A stretch of DNA of 64,000 nt, from contig NZ_CP121662.1 of assembly GCF_029714285.1 (NCBI RefSeq), positions 1,674,001 to 1,738,000 of the forward strand. Direction: 5' to 3'. The notes beneath the pieces were generated by a model. It did no database searches. It had not been told where the DNA came from and saw only the letters and a program-made list of their open reading frames with translations. A program made the translations under genes and the position numbers. Source of the DNA: Rhizobium sp. CB3090 (GTDB taxonomy: Bacteria > Pseudomonadota > Alphaproteobacteria > Rhizobiales > Rhizobiaceae). This document shows positions 26,034 to 34,411 of the stretch, one piece after another. The stretch's first letter is position 1, and each line of letters begins with the position of its first letter.

Positions 26034-28793
26034 ATGGCAAAATCACCGAAAAACTCCCCCGCCCCGACCGGTTTCGAAGAGGCGCCGCAGGCCTCGTTTG
26101 AAGGTGCGCCGCTCAGCGGCAGCGTCGCCGATTGGGTGAAGCAGCTCGAAGCGGAGGCTGAGGCCACCAGCGTCGAAAGTCAGCGCGAGATCGCCTCCAA
26201 GGCGGGCAAGCATCGGAAGAAGGTGGAGATCGCGGCGTCGAAATCGGCGCGCGGCACGTCGATGGGCGGTTCGACCGACCCGAAAACACGGGCTGCCGCC
26301 GGGCTCAATCCGGTGGCTGGCATGGACACGACACTGGAGGACGCCGTCAATGCCGGGACGGCCGTCACCGCCACGGTCGAGGCGCTGTCGGCGCTGATCG
26401 AAAGCGGCAATCCGCTGCACAAGAACGGCAAGATCTGGACGCCGCACCGCCCTGCCCGCCCGGAGAAATCGGAAGGCGGCATCAGCATCCGTATGGCCTC
26501 GGAATATCAGCCGGCCGGCGACCAGCCGACGGCGATCCGCGACCTGGTGGAGGGCCTGGAAAACGGCGACCGCAGCCAGGTGCTGCTCGGCGTCACCGGC
26601 TCCGGCAAGACCTTCACCATGGCCAAGGTGATCGAGGCGACGCAACGACCGGCCGTCATCCTGGCGCCGAACAAGACACTGGCAGCGCAGCTCTATTCCG
26701 AGTTCAAGAACTTCTTTCCGGACAACGCCGTCGAGTATTTCGTCTCCTACTACGACTACTACCAGCCGGAAGCCTATGTGCCGCGCTCGGACACCTATAT
26801 CGAGAAGGAATCCTCGATTAACGAGCAGATCGACCGCATGCGCCACTCGGCGACGCGTTCGCTGCTGGAACGCGACGATTGTATCATTGTCGCCTCCGTC
26901 TCCTGCATCTACGGTATCGGCTCGGTCGAGACCTATACGGCCATGACCTTCCAGATGAATGTCGGCGACCGCCTGGACCAGCGCCAGCTTCTGGCCGACC
27001 TCGTGGCGCAGCAATACAAGCGCCGGGACATGGATTTCATCCGTGGCTCCTTCCGCGTCCGAGGCGATACGATCGAAATCTTCCCGGCCCACTTGGAGGA
27101 TGCCGCCTGGCGCATCTCCATGTTCGGCGACGAGATCGATGCCATCACCGAATTCGATCCCTTGACCGGGCAGAAGACCGGCGACCTGAAATCGGTGAAG
27201 ATCTACGCCAATTCGCACTATGTCACGCCGCGCCCGACGCTGAACGGCGCCATCAAGGCGATCAAGGAGGAGCTGAGGCTCCGCCTCGCCGAGTTGGAAA
27301 AGGCCGGCCGCCTGCTGGAAGCGCAGCGCCTGGAGCAGCGCACGCGCTACGACGTAGAGATGCTGGAAGCCACCGGCTCCTGCCAGGGCATCGAGAACTA
27401 TTCGCGCTATCTCACCGGCCGCAATCCCGGCGAACCGCCGCCGACGCTGTTCGAATATATCCCCGACAACGCCATCATCTTCATCGACGAAAGCCACGTC
27501 ACCGTGCCGCAGATCGGCGGCATGTATCGCGGCGACTTCCGGCGCAAGGCGACGCTGGCTGAATACGGCTTCCGCCTCCCCTCCTGCATGGACAACCGGC
27601 CGCTGCGCTTCGAGGAATGGGACGCCATGCGCCCGGACACGATCGCGGTATCGGCGACGCCGGGCGGCTGGGAGATGGAACAATCCGGCGGCGTCTTTGC
27701 CGAACAGGTCATCCGCCCGACCGGCCTCATCGACCCACCGGTCGAAGTCCGCTCCGCCCGCACCCAGGTCGATGACGTGCTCGGCGAAATCCGCGAGACC
27801 GCCGCCAAGGGCTACCGCACCCTCTGCACCGTGCTGACCAAGCGCATGGCCGAGGACCTGACCGAATATCTGCATGAACAGGGCGTGCGCGTCCGCTACA
27901 TGCACTCCGACATCGACACGCTGGAGCGCATCGAGATCATCCGCGATCTTCGCTTGGGTGCTTTCGACGTGCTCGTCGGCATCAACCTCTTGCGCGAAGG
28001 TCTCGACATTCCCGAATGCGGCTTCGTCGCCATCCTCGATGCCGACAAGGAAGGTTTTCTGCGCTCGGAAACGTCGCTGATCCAGACGATCGGCCGCGCG
28101 GCGCGTAACGTCGACGGCAAGGTCATCCTCTATGCCGATACCGTCACCGGCTCGATGCAGCGGGCGATGGACGAGACCAGCCGCCGCCGCGAAAAGCAGA
28201 TGATCTATAACGAGGAAAACGGCATCACGCCGGAATCCGTGAAGGCGAAGATTTCTGACATCCTCGACAGCGTCTACGAGAAAGACCACGTCCGCGCCGA
28301 CATCACCGGCGTCTCCGGCAAGGGCTTTGCCGACGGCGGCCACCTCGTCGGCAACAACCTGCAGGCCCATCTCAACGCGCTGGAAAAACAAATGCGCGAC
28401 GCCGCCGCCGACCTCGATTTCGAAAAGGCCGCACGACTGCGCGACGAAATCAAGCGCCTCAAAGCCGCCGAACTCGCCGTCATGGACGATCCGATGGCCC
28501 GCGAGGAGGCGAAGAACATCGAAGGTTCAAGCAACCGAAAAAAGGCCGCCCCACCCACGGTCGACTCCCTCCCCCTGTGGGGAGGGTTGGGGAGGGGAAA
28601 AGCGACATCCACGGACCCAGCTACTTCGCCAAGCCCAACCTCGACGAAATGGGCCCGGGCAGCGACGCCGGCACGCCCCTCTTCCGCAAGAATACCGGCT
28701 CGGACGCCTTGTCCGGCACAGCCGGGCAAGATAGCGAGTCCGAGCAAGCAAGAACTCAAGGCTATTTCCGAAGGAATAGCCTTGACGAAATGA
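26034..28793 (+). CDS. uvrB: UvrABC excinuclease subunit B with altered C-terminal tail
   Basis: This is the DNA-damage recognition helicase of nucleotide excision repair. The protein is 919 residues. A ~150-residue Ala/Lys-rich N-terminal extension precedes [13 protein letters not shown]. Walker A is at 186-193 (GVTGSGKT), the beta-hairpin motif is [21 protein letters not shown], helicase motifs are DESHVTVPQ and TIGRAARN, and the UVR domain that contacts UvrC lies at about 781-810. All of these are intact. After about residue 840 the frame changes at a palindromic repeat: the last ~80 residues (ending EGIALTK) are unlike normal UvrB, and the usual rhizobial tail continues in another frame to 28945. 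Excision activity is probably kept because the loss is beyond the UVR domain. Confidence 0.95.
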   Translation: MAKSPKNSPAPTGFEEAPQASFEGAPLSGSVADWVKQLEAEAEATSVESQREIASKAGKHRKKVEIAASKSARGTSMGGSTDPKTRAAAGLNPVAGMDTTLEDAVNAGTAVTATVEALSALIESGNPLHKNGKIWTPHRPARPEKSEGGISIRMASEYQPAGDQPTAIRDLVEGLENGDRSQVLLGVTGSGKTFTMAKVIEATQRPAVILAPNKTLAAQLYSEFKNFFPDNAVEYFVSYYDYYQPEAYVPRSDTYIEKESSINEQIDRMRHSATRSLLERDDCIIVASVSCIYGIGSVETYTAMTFQMNVGDRLDQRQLLADLVAQQYKRRDMDFIRGSFRVRGDTIEIFPAHLEDAAWRISMFGDEIDAITEFDPLTGQKTGDLKSVKIYANSHYVTPRPTLNGAIKAIKEELRLRLAELEKAGRLLEAQRLEQRTRYDVEMLEATGSCQGIENYSRYLTGRNPGEPPPTLFEYIPDNAIIFIDESHVTVPQIGGMYRGDFRRKATLAEYGFRLPSCMDNRPLRFEEWDAMRPDTIAVSATPGGWEMEQSGGVFAEQVIRPTGLIDPPVEVRSARTQVDDVLGEIRETAAKGYRTLCTVLTKRMAEDLTEYLHEQGVRVRYMHSDIDTLERIEIIRDLRLGAFDVLVGINLLREGLDIPECGFVAILDADKEGFLRSETSLIQTIGRAARNVDGKVILYADTVTGSMQRAMDETSRRREKQMIYNEENGITPESVKAKISDILDSVYEKDHVRADITGVSGKGFADGGHLVGNNLQAHLNALEKQMRDAAADLDFEKAARLRDEIKRLKAAELAVMDDPMAREEAKNIEGSSNRKKAAPPTVDSLPLWGGLGRGKATSTDPATSPSPTSTKWARAATPARPSSARIPARTPCPAQPGKIASPSKQELKAISEGIALTK
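28564..28597. repeat. Palindromic repeat inside the uvrB 3' end
   Basis: CCCTCCCC and GGGGAGGG form an 8-bp stem with a four-base loop, followed by TTGGGGAGGGG. This is a repeat type common between rhizobial genes but here it lies inside one. Upstream of it the coding frame is UvrB-like. Downstream the UvrB-like frame is shifted. Its insertion is the simplest cause of the frameshift. Confidence 0.65.
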
Positions 28794-28945
28794 CCGTCGG
28801 CAGGACGGAGAAGCCGATACTCGGCAAGGTGCCGGACAAGCCGATCATCCGCGCAAAGCCGGGTGTCGGGTCCTACGAGGATGCCGTGGACGAGAAGCAA
28901 CGCAAGGGCCGGACGAAGGGAAAAACGGGACGGCCCGGTAGGTAG
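28577..28945 (+). pseudogene. Displaced uvrB C-terminal tail (out of frame)
   Basis: This frame, different from that of the uvrB body, encodes the tail expected at the end of rhizobial Uvr[26 protein letters not shown], then [13 protein letters not shown], then KPIIRAKPGVGSYEDAV and GRTKGKTGRPGR. It has no ribosome site of its own and would be translated only by frameshifting. It therefore marks the ancestral 3' end of uvrB. Confidence 0.75.
28690..28785. repeat. 84-bp palindromic insertion in the uvrB tail
   Basis: Compared with the decayed second copy of this region at 31097-31254, the tail has exactly 84 extra bases between the FRKN codons and the LDEM codons. The extra DNA contains nested inverted repeats (GCTCGGAC at 28698 with GTCCGAGC at 28738; CTTGTCCGGC with GCCGGGCAAG) and an 11-bp pair (TCAAGGCTATT at 28756 and AATAGCCTTGA at 28775). 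It is bordered by near-duplicate TTCCGCAAGAATA and TTCCGAAGGAATA. The length is a multiple of three, so it keeps the tail frame. Confidence 0.6.
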
Positions 28946-28996
28946 GCGGTTTCAGTTTTCTCGTGGCAACTTGCGGCTCACTGCTGTCACCCCGGA

Positions 28997-29509
28997 CTAC
29001 CCGCAGCACTTGGCTGCATTCGCCGATCTGCAGCAAGCCGCCACTTGCGCTTCTTCAGCCAACCACCGGTCACGTGGCTTGCAACTCGCCGCGCGTGGGA
29101 CGAGTTCGACATATACCGCAGCATCGCTGATGACAGGAGCCGATGCGCAATAGAGCTGCATCGGCTGGACACCATCGCTTACCTCAAAGGTCAGCTTCGC
29201 CGAGCCATCAAGCTGAACATGCTCGGAAACCTTGCGGATGATGGCAGCGAACTTGCCTGCAGGCATATGGGTGCGGCCACTTTCCTCGATATCCCAGAGC
29301 TGTACGAAAATCTCGGCCCATGCTTCCGGATTGGCCCCGCAGTCCAGTGCTGAAAACTGCCCGGCCTTGACTTCGGTGACATGATAGCCCGGCTTCACCG
29401 CCCGCCCCTCATAGCGGAACACAAGGGGCAGATCGCGCGAAGCTGCCAAGGTCTCAAGCAAAAGACCGAGGTTAATATCCGACGAAAGGGCCTTGTCGAT
29501 CGCGTTCAT
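28997..29509 (-). CDS. DUF6428-like protein of the arsenic cluster
   Basis: This is a 170-residue protein with the pattern PGYHVTEVKAGQFSALDCGANPEAWAE followed by VQLWDIEES, a block I associate with DUF6428 proteins found beside arsR genes. The C-terminal end is Cys-rich (SCKPRDRW, ACCRSANAAKCCG), suggesting metalloid binding. The start at 29509 leaves 42 bases to the divergent arsR, with the putative operator between, so both directions are probably controlled by ArsR. Earlier TTG 29566 would run through the operator and arsR start and is less likely. Confidence 0.72.
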   Translation of the reverse strand: MNAIDKALSSDINLGLLLETLAASRDLPLVFRYEGRAVKPGYHVTEVKAGQFSALDCGANPEAWAEIFVQLWDIEESGRTHMPAGKFAAIIRKVSEHVQLDGSAKLTFEVSDGVQPMQLYCASAPVISDAAVYVELVPRAASCKPRDRWLAEEAQVAACCRSANAAKCCG

Positions 29510-29525
29510 TTCAGGTACCCATCTT

Positions 29526-29549
29526 TTCAATATTTCAAGGATTATTGAA
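29526..29549. promoter_or_regulatory. Candidate ArsR operator
   Basis: TTCAATA and TATTGAA form an inverted repeat with AT-rich centre, in the 42-base gap between divergent arsR and the DUF6428 gene. Spacing and the TTCAA/TTGAA ends resemble operators of the ArsR/SmtB family. Confidence 0.55.
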
Positions 29550-29551
29550 TT

Positions 29552-29905
29552 ATGGATGAACGTCAAGCCCTCGCTTCATTCGGTGCACTCTCTCAGGAGA
29601 CCCGACTGCAGATCGTTCGTATGCTTGTTGTTGCCGGTCCCGATGGCATGTCGGCAGGAACAATTGCGGAAAGACTCGACGTATCGCCCTCGAACATCTC
29701 GTTTCATCTCAAGGAACTGGATCGGGCCGGCCTCGTCAGCCAACAGCGCGAAGCCCGCTCCATCATCTACACCGCCAATTACGATGCGCTCGGTGGCCTC
29801 GTGCGCTTCCTGATGGAAGATTGCTGCGGGGGCCGTCCCGAAATTTGCGCACCAACGGCCAAGGTTGCCGCCTGCTGCGCGCCTGCTGAGGAAAAAATTC
29901 AATGA
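29552..29905 (+). CDS. arsR: Arsenic-responsive ArsR-family repressor
   Basis: This is a 117-residue winged-helix repressor: FGALSQETRLQIVRMLV, then MSAGTIAERLDVSPSNISFHLKELDRAGLV as the DNA-binding helix region, and a wing ARSIIYTANY. Five cysteines lie in the C-terminal tail (91, 92, 99, 108 and 109), a plausible arsenite site in the style of rhizobial ArsR rather than the classical CxC in the recognition helix. It heads an operon with the aquaglyceroporin and arsenate reductase genes. Confidence 0.9.
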   Translation: MDERQALASFGALSQETRLQIVRMLVVAGPDGMSAGTIAERLDVSPSNISFHLKELDRAGLVSQQREARSIIYTANYDALGGLVRFLMEDCCGGRPEICAPTAKVAACCAPAEEKIQ

Positions 29906-29935
29906 ACGTTCTGATTTGGCCGGTGGTCTGAAGCT

Positions 29936-30637
29936 ATGACTTCTTTTCCGCTCTCCCGCCGCCTTGCCTCTGAGGCTCTCGGCACAGCGCTTTTGGTTGC
30001 GACCGTCGTCGGTTCGGGCATCATGGCGGACAGGCTGACGGCCGATACGGCCCTGGCATTGCTCGCCAACACGCTTGCGACGGGTGCGATCCTTGTCGTA
30101 CTGATCACCGTGCTGGGGCCGGTTTCCGGCGCTCACTTCAACCCGGTCGTATCGCTGGTTTTCGCCCTCCGTCGCGGGCTGACCGCGATGTCGGCTCTGG
30201 CCTATGTCGTCGTGCAAATTCTTGGTGGCATTGTCGGAACCATCCTTGCGCATGCCATGTTCGAACTGCCCTTGCTTCAGGCCTCGACCACCATCCGTAC
30301 CGGCGGCGCGCAATGGCTCGCGGAAGTAACGGCCACCTTCGGCCTCGTCTTCGTGATCCTCGCCGGCTTGCGTTTTCGGTCCGAAGCAGTGCCATGGCTG
30401 GTCGGTCTCTATATCACTGCAGCCTACTGGTTCACGGCTTCCACCTCATTCGCCAATCCGGCCGTCGCCATCGCCCGCTCGCTGACGAACACCTTTGCGG
30501 GCATCCGCCCTGTCGATCTGCCGGGCTTCATCGTTGCGGAAGTCCTGGGCGCATTGCTGGCGTTGATGCTCGTTGGCTGGCTGTTGATGGAAGCCCGCAA
30601 TCCTCAAACTCTTACGGAAACGGAACCCGCCCCATGA
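29936..30637 (+). CDS. aqpS: Aquaglyceroporin, arsenite channel (AqpS-like)
   Basis: This is a 233-residue major intrinsic protein with six helices. The two pore loops read HFNPVVS (Asn69-Pro-Val, a variant of NPA) and FANPAVAIA (Asn174-Pro-Ala). In Sinorhizobium meliloti an AqpS in the same place replaces the ArsB pump and lets arsenite formed by ArsC leave the cell down its gradient. The gene sits between arsR and arsC with a 4-base overlap to arsC, so the same role is expected. Water or glycerol transport alone is less likely. Confidence 0.88.
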   Translation: MTSFPLSRRLASEALGTALLVATVVGSGIMADRLTADTALALLANTLATGAILVVLITVLGPVSGAHFNPVVSLVFALRRGLTAMSALAYVVVQILGGIVGTILAHAMFELPLLQASTTIRTGGAQWLAEVTATFGLVFVILAGLRFRSEAVPWLVGLYITAAYWFTASTSFANPAVAIARSLTNTFAGIRPVDLPGFIVAEVLGALLALMLVGWLLMEARNPQTLTETEPAP

Positions 30638-31062
30638 CCATGGACGTCACGATCTATCACAATCCGCAATGCGGCACGTCGCGCAATACGCTGGCGATGA
30701 TCCGGAATGCGTGCATCGAACCGACTGTCATCGAATATCTGAAAAATCCGCCGACCCGCGAACAGCTCGTGAAGATGATTGCGGATGCAGGTTTGAGCGT
30801 CCGCGAGGCAATTCGCGAGAAGGGCACGCCCTACGCCGAACTCGGCCTCGACAATCCGGACCTGACCGACGATCAGTTGCTCGACGCCATGTTGAAGGAC
30901 CCCATCCTGATCAACCGCCCATTCGTCATCACCCCGATCGGCACCCGCCTTGCCCGCCCTTCCGAGCTCGTTCTGGATATCCTGCCCGACACCCACAAAG
31001 GCCCCTTCACCAAGGAAGACGGCGAGCAGGTTCTCGATGACCAAGGCAAACGCATTGTGTGA
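30634..31062 (+). CDS. arsC: Arsenate reductase (glutaredoxin-dependent)
   Basis: This 142-residue enzyme reduces arsenate to arsenite with glutathione and glutaredoxin. The active-site loop is IYHNPQCGTSRNTL with Cys13. Further family marks are VIEYLKNPPTREQL and INRPFVITPIGTRLARP with the anion-binding Arg. The ATG overlaps the aqpS stop (ATGA). Just after its stop begins a decayed copy of the uvrB tail, which marks the right border of the arsenic module. Confidence 0.93.
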   Translation: MTMDVTIYHNPQCGTSRNTLAMIRNACIEPTVIEYLKNPPTREQLVKMIADAGLSVREAIREKGTPYAELGLDNPDLTDDQLLDAMLKDPILINRPFVITPIGTRLARPSELVLDILPDTHKGPFTKEDGEQVLDDQGKRIV

Positions 31063-31096
31063 ATGCGTGCCGCTTCCTGCCGTGCTTGTCATCGAG

Positions 31097-31254
31097 GCCG
31101 GCACGCCCCTCTTTCCGCAAGAACACGCTGGACGAAATGACCGTCGGCAGGACGGAGAAGCCGGTGCCGGAACAAGCTGATTATTCGGGTAAAGCCGCGC
31201 GTCTGGTCCTATGAGGATGTGGTGGCGGGAGCCTGGGAGATTGGCGGTTTCGGC
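31097..31254 (+). pseudogene. Decayed second copy of the uvrB 3' end
   Basis: The bases from GCCGGCACGCCCCTC through GACGAAATGACCGTCGGC and GGACGGAGAAGCCG match the uvrB tail at 28667-28957, including the flank around GGCGGTTTC after the stop. It lacks the 84-bp palindromic insertion, has one extra T in CTCTTTCCGC and several small indels, and cannot code for a protein. Together with the intact-region copy it brackets the arsenic module as an imperfect direct repeat. Confidence 0.75.
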
Positions 31255-31290
31255 TGGGAAGCGCCTCAAGGCGGCGAGAAGAAAATCCAG

Positions 31291-32596
31291 CTAAGCTTTG
31301 AGAAACAGCACAATCACGTCTGCCAGACTGTCCCACATCGACATGAGATGTTCCGGCGACGGAGCAAAGTTCGATGAGTGAACGTATTTGTTTAGCGTGT
31401 CGGCTGAGATCAGCTTGTCGCCCTGCTTGAACTTGCGAATCACATCCATCTGTTTACCGTCGAGCTTGCTAGCTGCCTGGAGATGGAGACCCGCTTTTTC
31501 CAGTCGAGTCGCGAGCTTGTCGTTGTCGTGGACTGAGACGCCAGCTATGCTGATATAGTTCTCCAAGGCCAGTTCAATGAGAACACGCAACAGCACCGAA
31601 ACAGCGTTAGAATGCTTTCTCAGATCAAGATGGAACTGAAGCTCCTCCCAAATCTGATGATGCCGTTGAAGACGGCCGGGCCAGTTGAAAGCGAAATCTT
31701 TATGGGGAATGAGCGTCGTACGGACTGTTGGGGTGACCTTTGCGGTCGGCTTGGGCTTAACGGTCTTTGATGTGACCTTCGTGTCGTCACTCTTCGCGAG
31801 TATATGGCTCGAGCCTGGAAGGACGCCCTCGCTTTCGAGCTCGTTGAGGTACCGCTCTTTCCCATCGACGTCCCAGATATGGCCCAGCACGACTTTGCGG
31901 CTTGCAAGATCGTTCGCGATCCGGGCTAGCGCATTAAGGGACATCGTTTCGTCATGTGTGAACGCGAACCTGCCGCCCTTCATGCTGATGCCAACCCGCG
32001 TCCTGAACGGTTCTGCCGAAAGCAAGCGGTTGAGTGTGGACCGTGGAATCTTTCTGCGAGACGGCAAAAGGTGGGCATTGGCCAGGCGTTTCTCGATCTC
32101 ATCGGCAACACTAGGTCCGCTACCCTTGCCCGTACGGGCGACAAAGGTCGCCTTCATTCGGTCGTCCCATGTGCTCTGGCCGATGCCGTTCTGGGTACCG
32201 GTGTGCCTGCGGTAAAGAATCTCGTCAACTCGATCCCGATCGGTTTCAACCTGGCAATGGAAACTCTCGGGGAATGGACCCTTCCAGCGCGCCCGCTGCT
32301 CACGAAATAAAGCCTGAAGTTCAACCGTTGGCGCACGGCGAGGATCGTCGAGCAACTTCAGACAAGTGACCCTTCGGTTGCCGTCGAACACTATGTACTT
32401 GCCCCCCATCTAGCGAGACGAGCGGAAACTCGTATATCTCACCGCGATCGACGATATCCTTTGCAAGGTTACGCATATGCTGCTCGCGCTCTTTGAAGAG
32501 CCAAGCGATAGCTGCAGTTTCGTTTTCGAGTTCTCCATGCCTATCGTTGGCACGATTGACCTCAAGCGAACTAAGCGGAAGGTTTCTAATTGCCAT
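31291..32596 (-). pseudogene. ParB-like nuclease-domain gene broken at a six-G run
   Basis: Two overlapping frames together encode one ~434-residue protein. The N-terminal part starts at Met 32596 (GGGGGACAG upstream) and reads LSSLEVNRANDRHGELENE, then LAKDIVDRGEIYEFPLVSLDGG. The other frame continues KYIVFDGNRRVTCLKLL, completing the ParB/sulfiredoxin-type domain. The break is at 32402-32407, where six G on the coding strand would need to be five. The C-terminal ~150 residues (VLLRVLIELALENYI, LNKYVHSSNF, LADVIVLFLKA) are helical and of no family I can name. The gene has no clear partner. Confidence 0.7.
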
Positions 32597-32653
32597 TCTG
32601 TCCCCCGACACAATACTACTAGTATAGGTTGATTTTGCAATAGTAATATCTCG

Positions 32654-32760
32654 CCTCATTCTCGCTTCGCCCCAATATTCTCCTTACCTTTTGTCGCAAA
32701 TGCCGTCATATGCCCGCTTGGGTATTTGTATGCCGATGACTGGACCGATTTGGCTATGCC
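32654..32760. repeat. Direct repeat, left copy (with 37890-38002)
   Basis: About 107 bases match the region before the cold-shock gene at roughly 80 per cent or better by eye. Shared blocks include GCTTCGCCCCAATATT, CCTTTTGTCGCAAAT, GGGTATTTGTATGCCG (GGGCATTTGCATGCCG in the other) and ATGACTGGACCGATTTGGC. This and the adjoining uvrB fragment occupy most of the 321-base gap 32597-32917. Confidence 0.7.
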
Positions 32761-32770
32761 AGCTGCAAAT

Positions 32771-32815
32771 GAAATCAAAGGCCTCAAGCCCGCCGAACTC
32801 GCCGTCATGGATGCC
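32771..32815 (+). pseudogene. Short uvrB fragment (end of the UVR domain)
   Basis: GAAATCAAAGGCCTCAAG followed by CCGCCGAACTCGCCGTCATGGA matches uvrB at 28451-28490 with few changes (the codons of [14 protein letters not shown]). It has no continuing homology on either side beyond about 60 bases. Its order relative to the tail copy at 31097 is reversed, so more than one rearrangement took place. Confidence 0.6.
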
Positions 32816-32917
32816 CCGAAGCAGACCCGTACCCCATTCTCTGCTATAATCTCAAACAGCCAAAACACCTCCCAAGCCACGGCCAAACCTGATCAATAGC
32901 CGAAACACAGGTGCCAC

Positions 32918-34363
32918 ATGACGGACGTTCAGGAACGGCTCCTTGAAAGCAAGATCGCCGAGATCGAGCAGGCCCGGTCTTGGAGCCCGAGGGTCATCTC
33001 CAAATTCGAAACGCTGATCCGCAGCGGTGATGACTTGTCTCTCTTCCGCGTCAATCCCCTCGCCTTCGCTCGCGACCGCGCCATTGCGGAGGCGGAGAGC
33101 ATCGATCTGTTTCTCCATGCGACCCGCAGCGGATTGTTCGAGATGAGCTGGGACGTGGTGTGTCCCCAATCCGGCATGGTGCTCGACAGTTTCGGCGCCT
33201 TGCGAACGTTGAAGACACACTATGTCTGTGGCCTCTGCGATGTCAGCGGCGAAACCAATCTCGACGATTTCATCGAGGTCACCTTCACGGTGTCGCCAAA
33301 CCTCCGCCGCCTGTCGTTTCATGATCCCGCCTCGCTTTCCGTCGAGGATTTTCACTGGAAGGCGCGATTCCTGAGCGACGCGCGGATACCCGGCCAACCG
33401 ATCCGCTTTCTCGACGTCCTGCAGGGGCTGGTTCGCGGCCTCTCTTTCCTGCCGCCAGGCTCGATCACGACCTTAACGGCGGAACTCGGTCCCGGCGCCC
33501 TGGCAGGCATCAATGTCCAGACCCAGGCGAGTTTCGCGTTGCCTGTCGCGGGCGAGCCCGCGACAGTGCCGACGCACCTGCGGATCGCATATGACGGGCA
33601 GCGCTTTTCCGCTTCGCTGCCGGCAGTGCCGCCCGGCCCTGTCATCATCGACGTGCAGAATTCCGGCGCCGCACGCGGCTCGCTGCTGCTGATCAATTGG
33701 CCACCGGAAATCCTGGCCCAGACGATCAAGCCGGCTCTCGACTTCGATCCCTACATGTCGGGCGGCATGCTGCTTGCCCGGCAGACCTTCCGGCGCCTGT
33801 TCCGCTCGGAAAACGTCGACGAGAAGGAAGGTCTCGGTATCCGTCAGGTGACCCTGCTGTTCACAGACCTCAAGGGGTCGACCGCCATGTATGAGCGGCT
33901 TGGCGATCTCAATGCCTATGCGCTGGTTCGCGAGCATTTCGCCTTGCTCGGCGCGACGGTGCAGGAGCATTCGGGCGCGATCGTCAAGACGATCGGCGAC
34001 GCTGTGATGGCTGCTTTCTCCCGACCGGCGGATGCCGTCTCGGCCGCGCTGCACATTCTGGGGGTCATCGAACGCTACAATGCTCAGCATGGCGACCCCA
34101 GCCTTATCCTGAAGATCGGAGCCCATTGCGGCCCCTCGATCGCCGTGAGCCTGAACGAAAACCTCGATTATTTCGGCCAGACGGTCAATGTGGCCGCACG
34201 CGTGCAGTCATTGGCAGGCGCAGGAGAAATTTGCATTTCCGAAGCCCTGTTTTCGGCGCCGGGCGTCAGCCAACTCCTTGCCGGCCAAAGGCTGGTTGCT
34301 TTCGAGGCTCCTCTCCGGGGCGTCGAGGGAACTGCGTGTGTATATCGCGTGATGCCCAATTAG
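32918..34363 (+). CDS. Class III adenylate/guanylate cyclase with DUF5939-type region
   Basis: This is a 481-residue soluble protein. The first ~280 residues resemble DUF5939, a region found before cyclase domains (FLHATRSGLFEMSWDVVCP, YVCGLCDVSGETNLDDFIEVTFTV with a CxxC, LSFLPPGS). The C-terminal cyclase homology domain has the metal-binding Asp in LLFTDLKGSTAMYERLGD and VKTIGDAVMAAF, and the transition-state region FGQTVNVAARVQS. Catalytic residues look complete, so cyclic AMP (or GMP) synthesis is expected. The input signal is unknown. The CxxC could sense metal or redox state. Confidence 0.86.
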   Translation: MTDVQERLLESKIAEIEQARSWSPRVISKFETLIRSGDDLSLFRVNPLAFARDRAIAEAESIDLFLHATRSGLFEMSWDVVCPQSGMVLDSFGALRTLKTHYVCGLCDVSGETNLDDFIEVTFTVSPNLRRLSFHDPASLSVEDFHWKARFLSDARIPGQPIRFLDVLQGLVRGLSFLPPGSITTLTAELGPGALAGINVQTQASFALPVAGEPATVPTHLRIAYDGQRFSASLPAVPPGPVIIDVQNSGAARGSLLLINWPPEILAQTIKPALDFDPYMSGGMLLARQTFRRLFRSENVDEKEGLGIRQVTLLFTDLKGSTAMYERLGDLNAYALVREHFALLGATVQEHSGAIVKTIGDAVMAAFSRPADAVSAALHILGVIERYNAQHGDPSLILKIGAHCGPSIAVSLNENLDYFGQTVNVAARVQSLAGAGEICISEALFSAPGVSQLLAGQRLVAFEAPLRGVEGTACVYRVMPN

Positions 34364-34411
34364 ACACCGAGGGGCGCCATCGATCCAGTATAGTGCCTGC
34401 CTTGCTGCGGT

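Noticed and set aside
26043..28391. Long open frame of 782 codons on the strand opposite uvrB
   Set aside because: It is the mirror of a GC-rich coding gene: long antisense frames are common at this composition. It has no ribosome site and no recognisable domain, while the plus strand encodes clear UvrB motifs.
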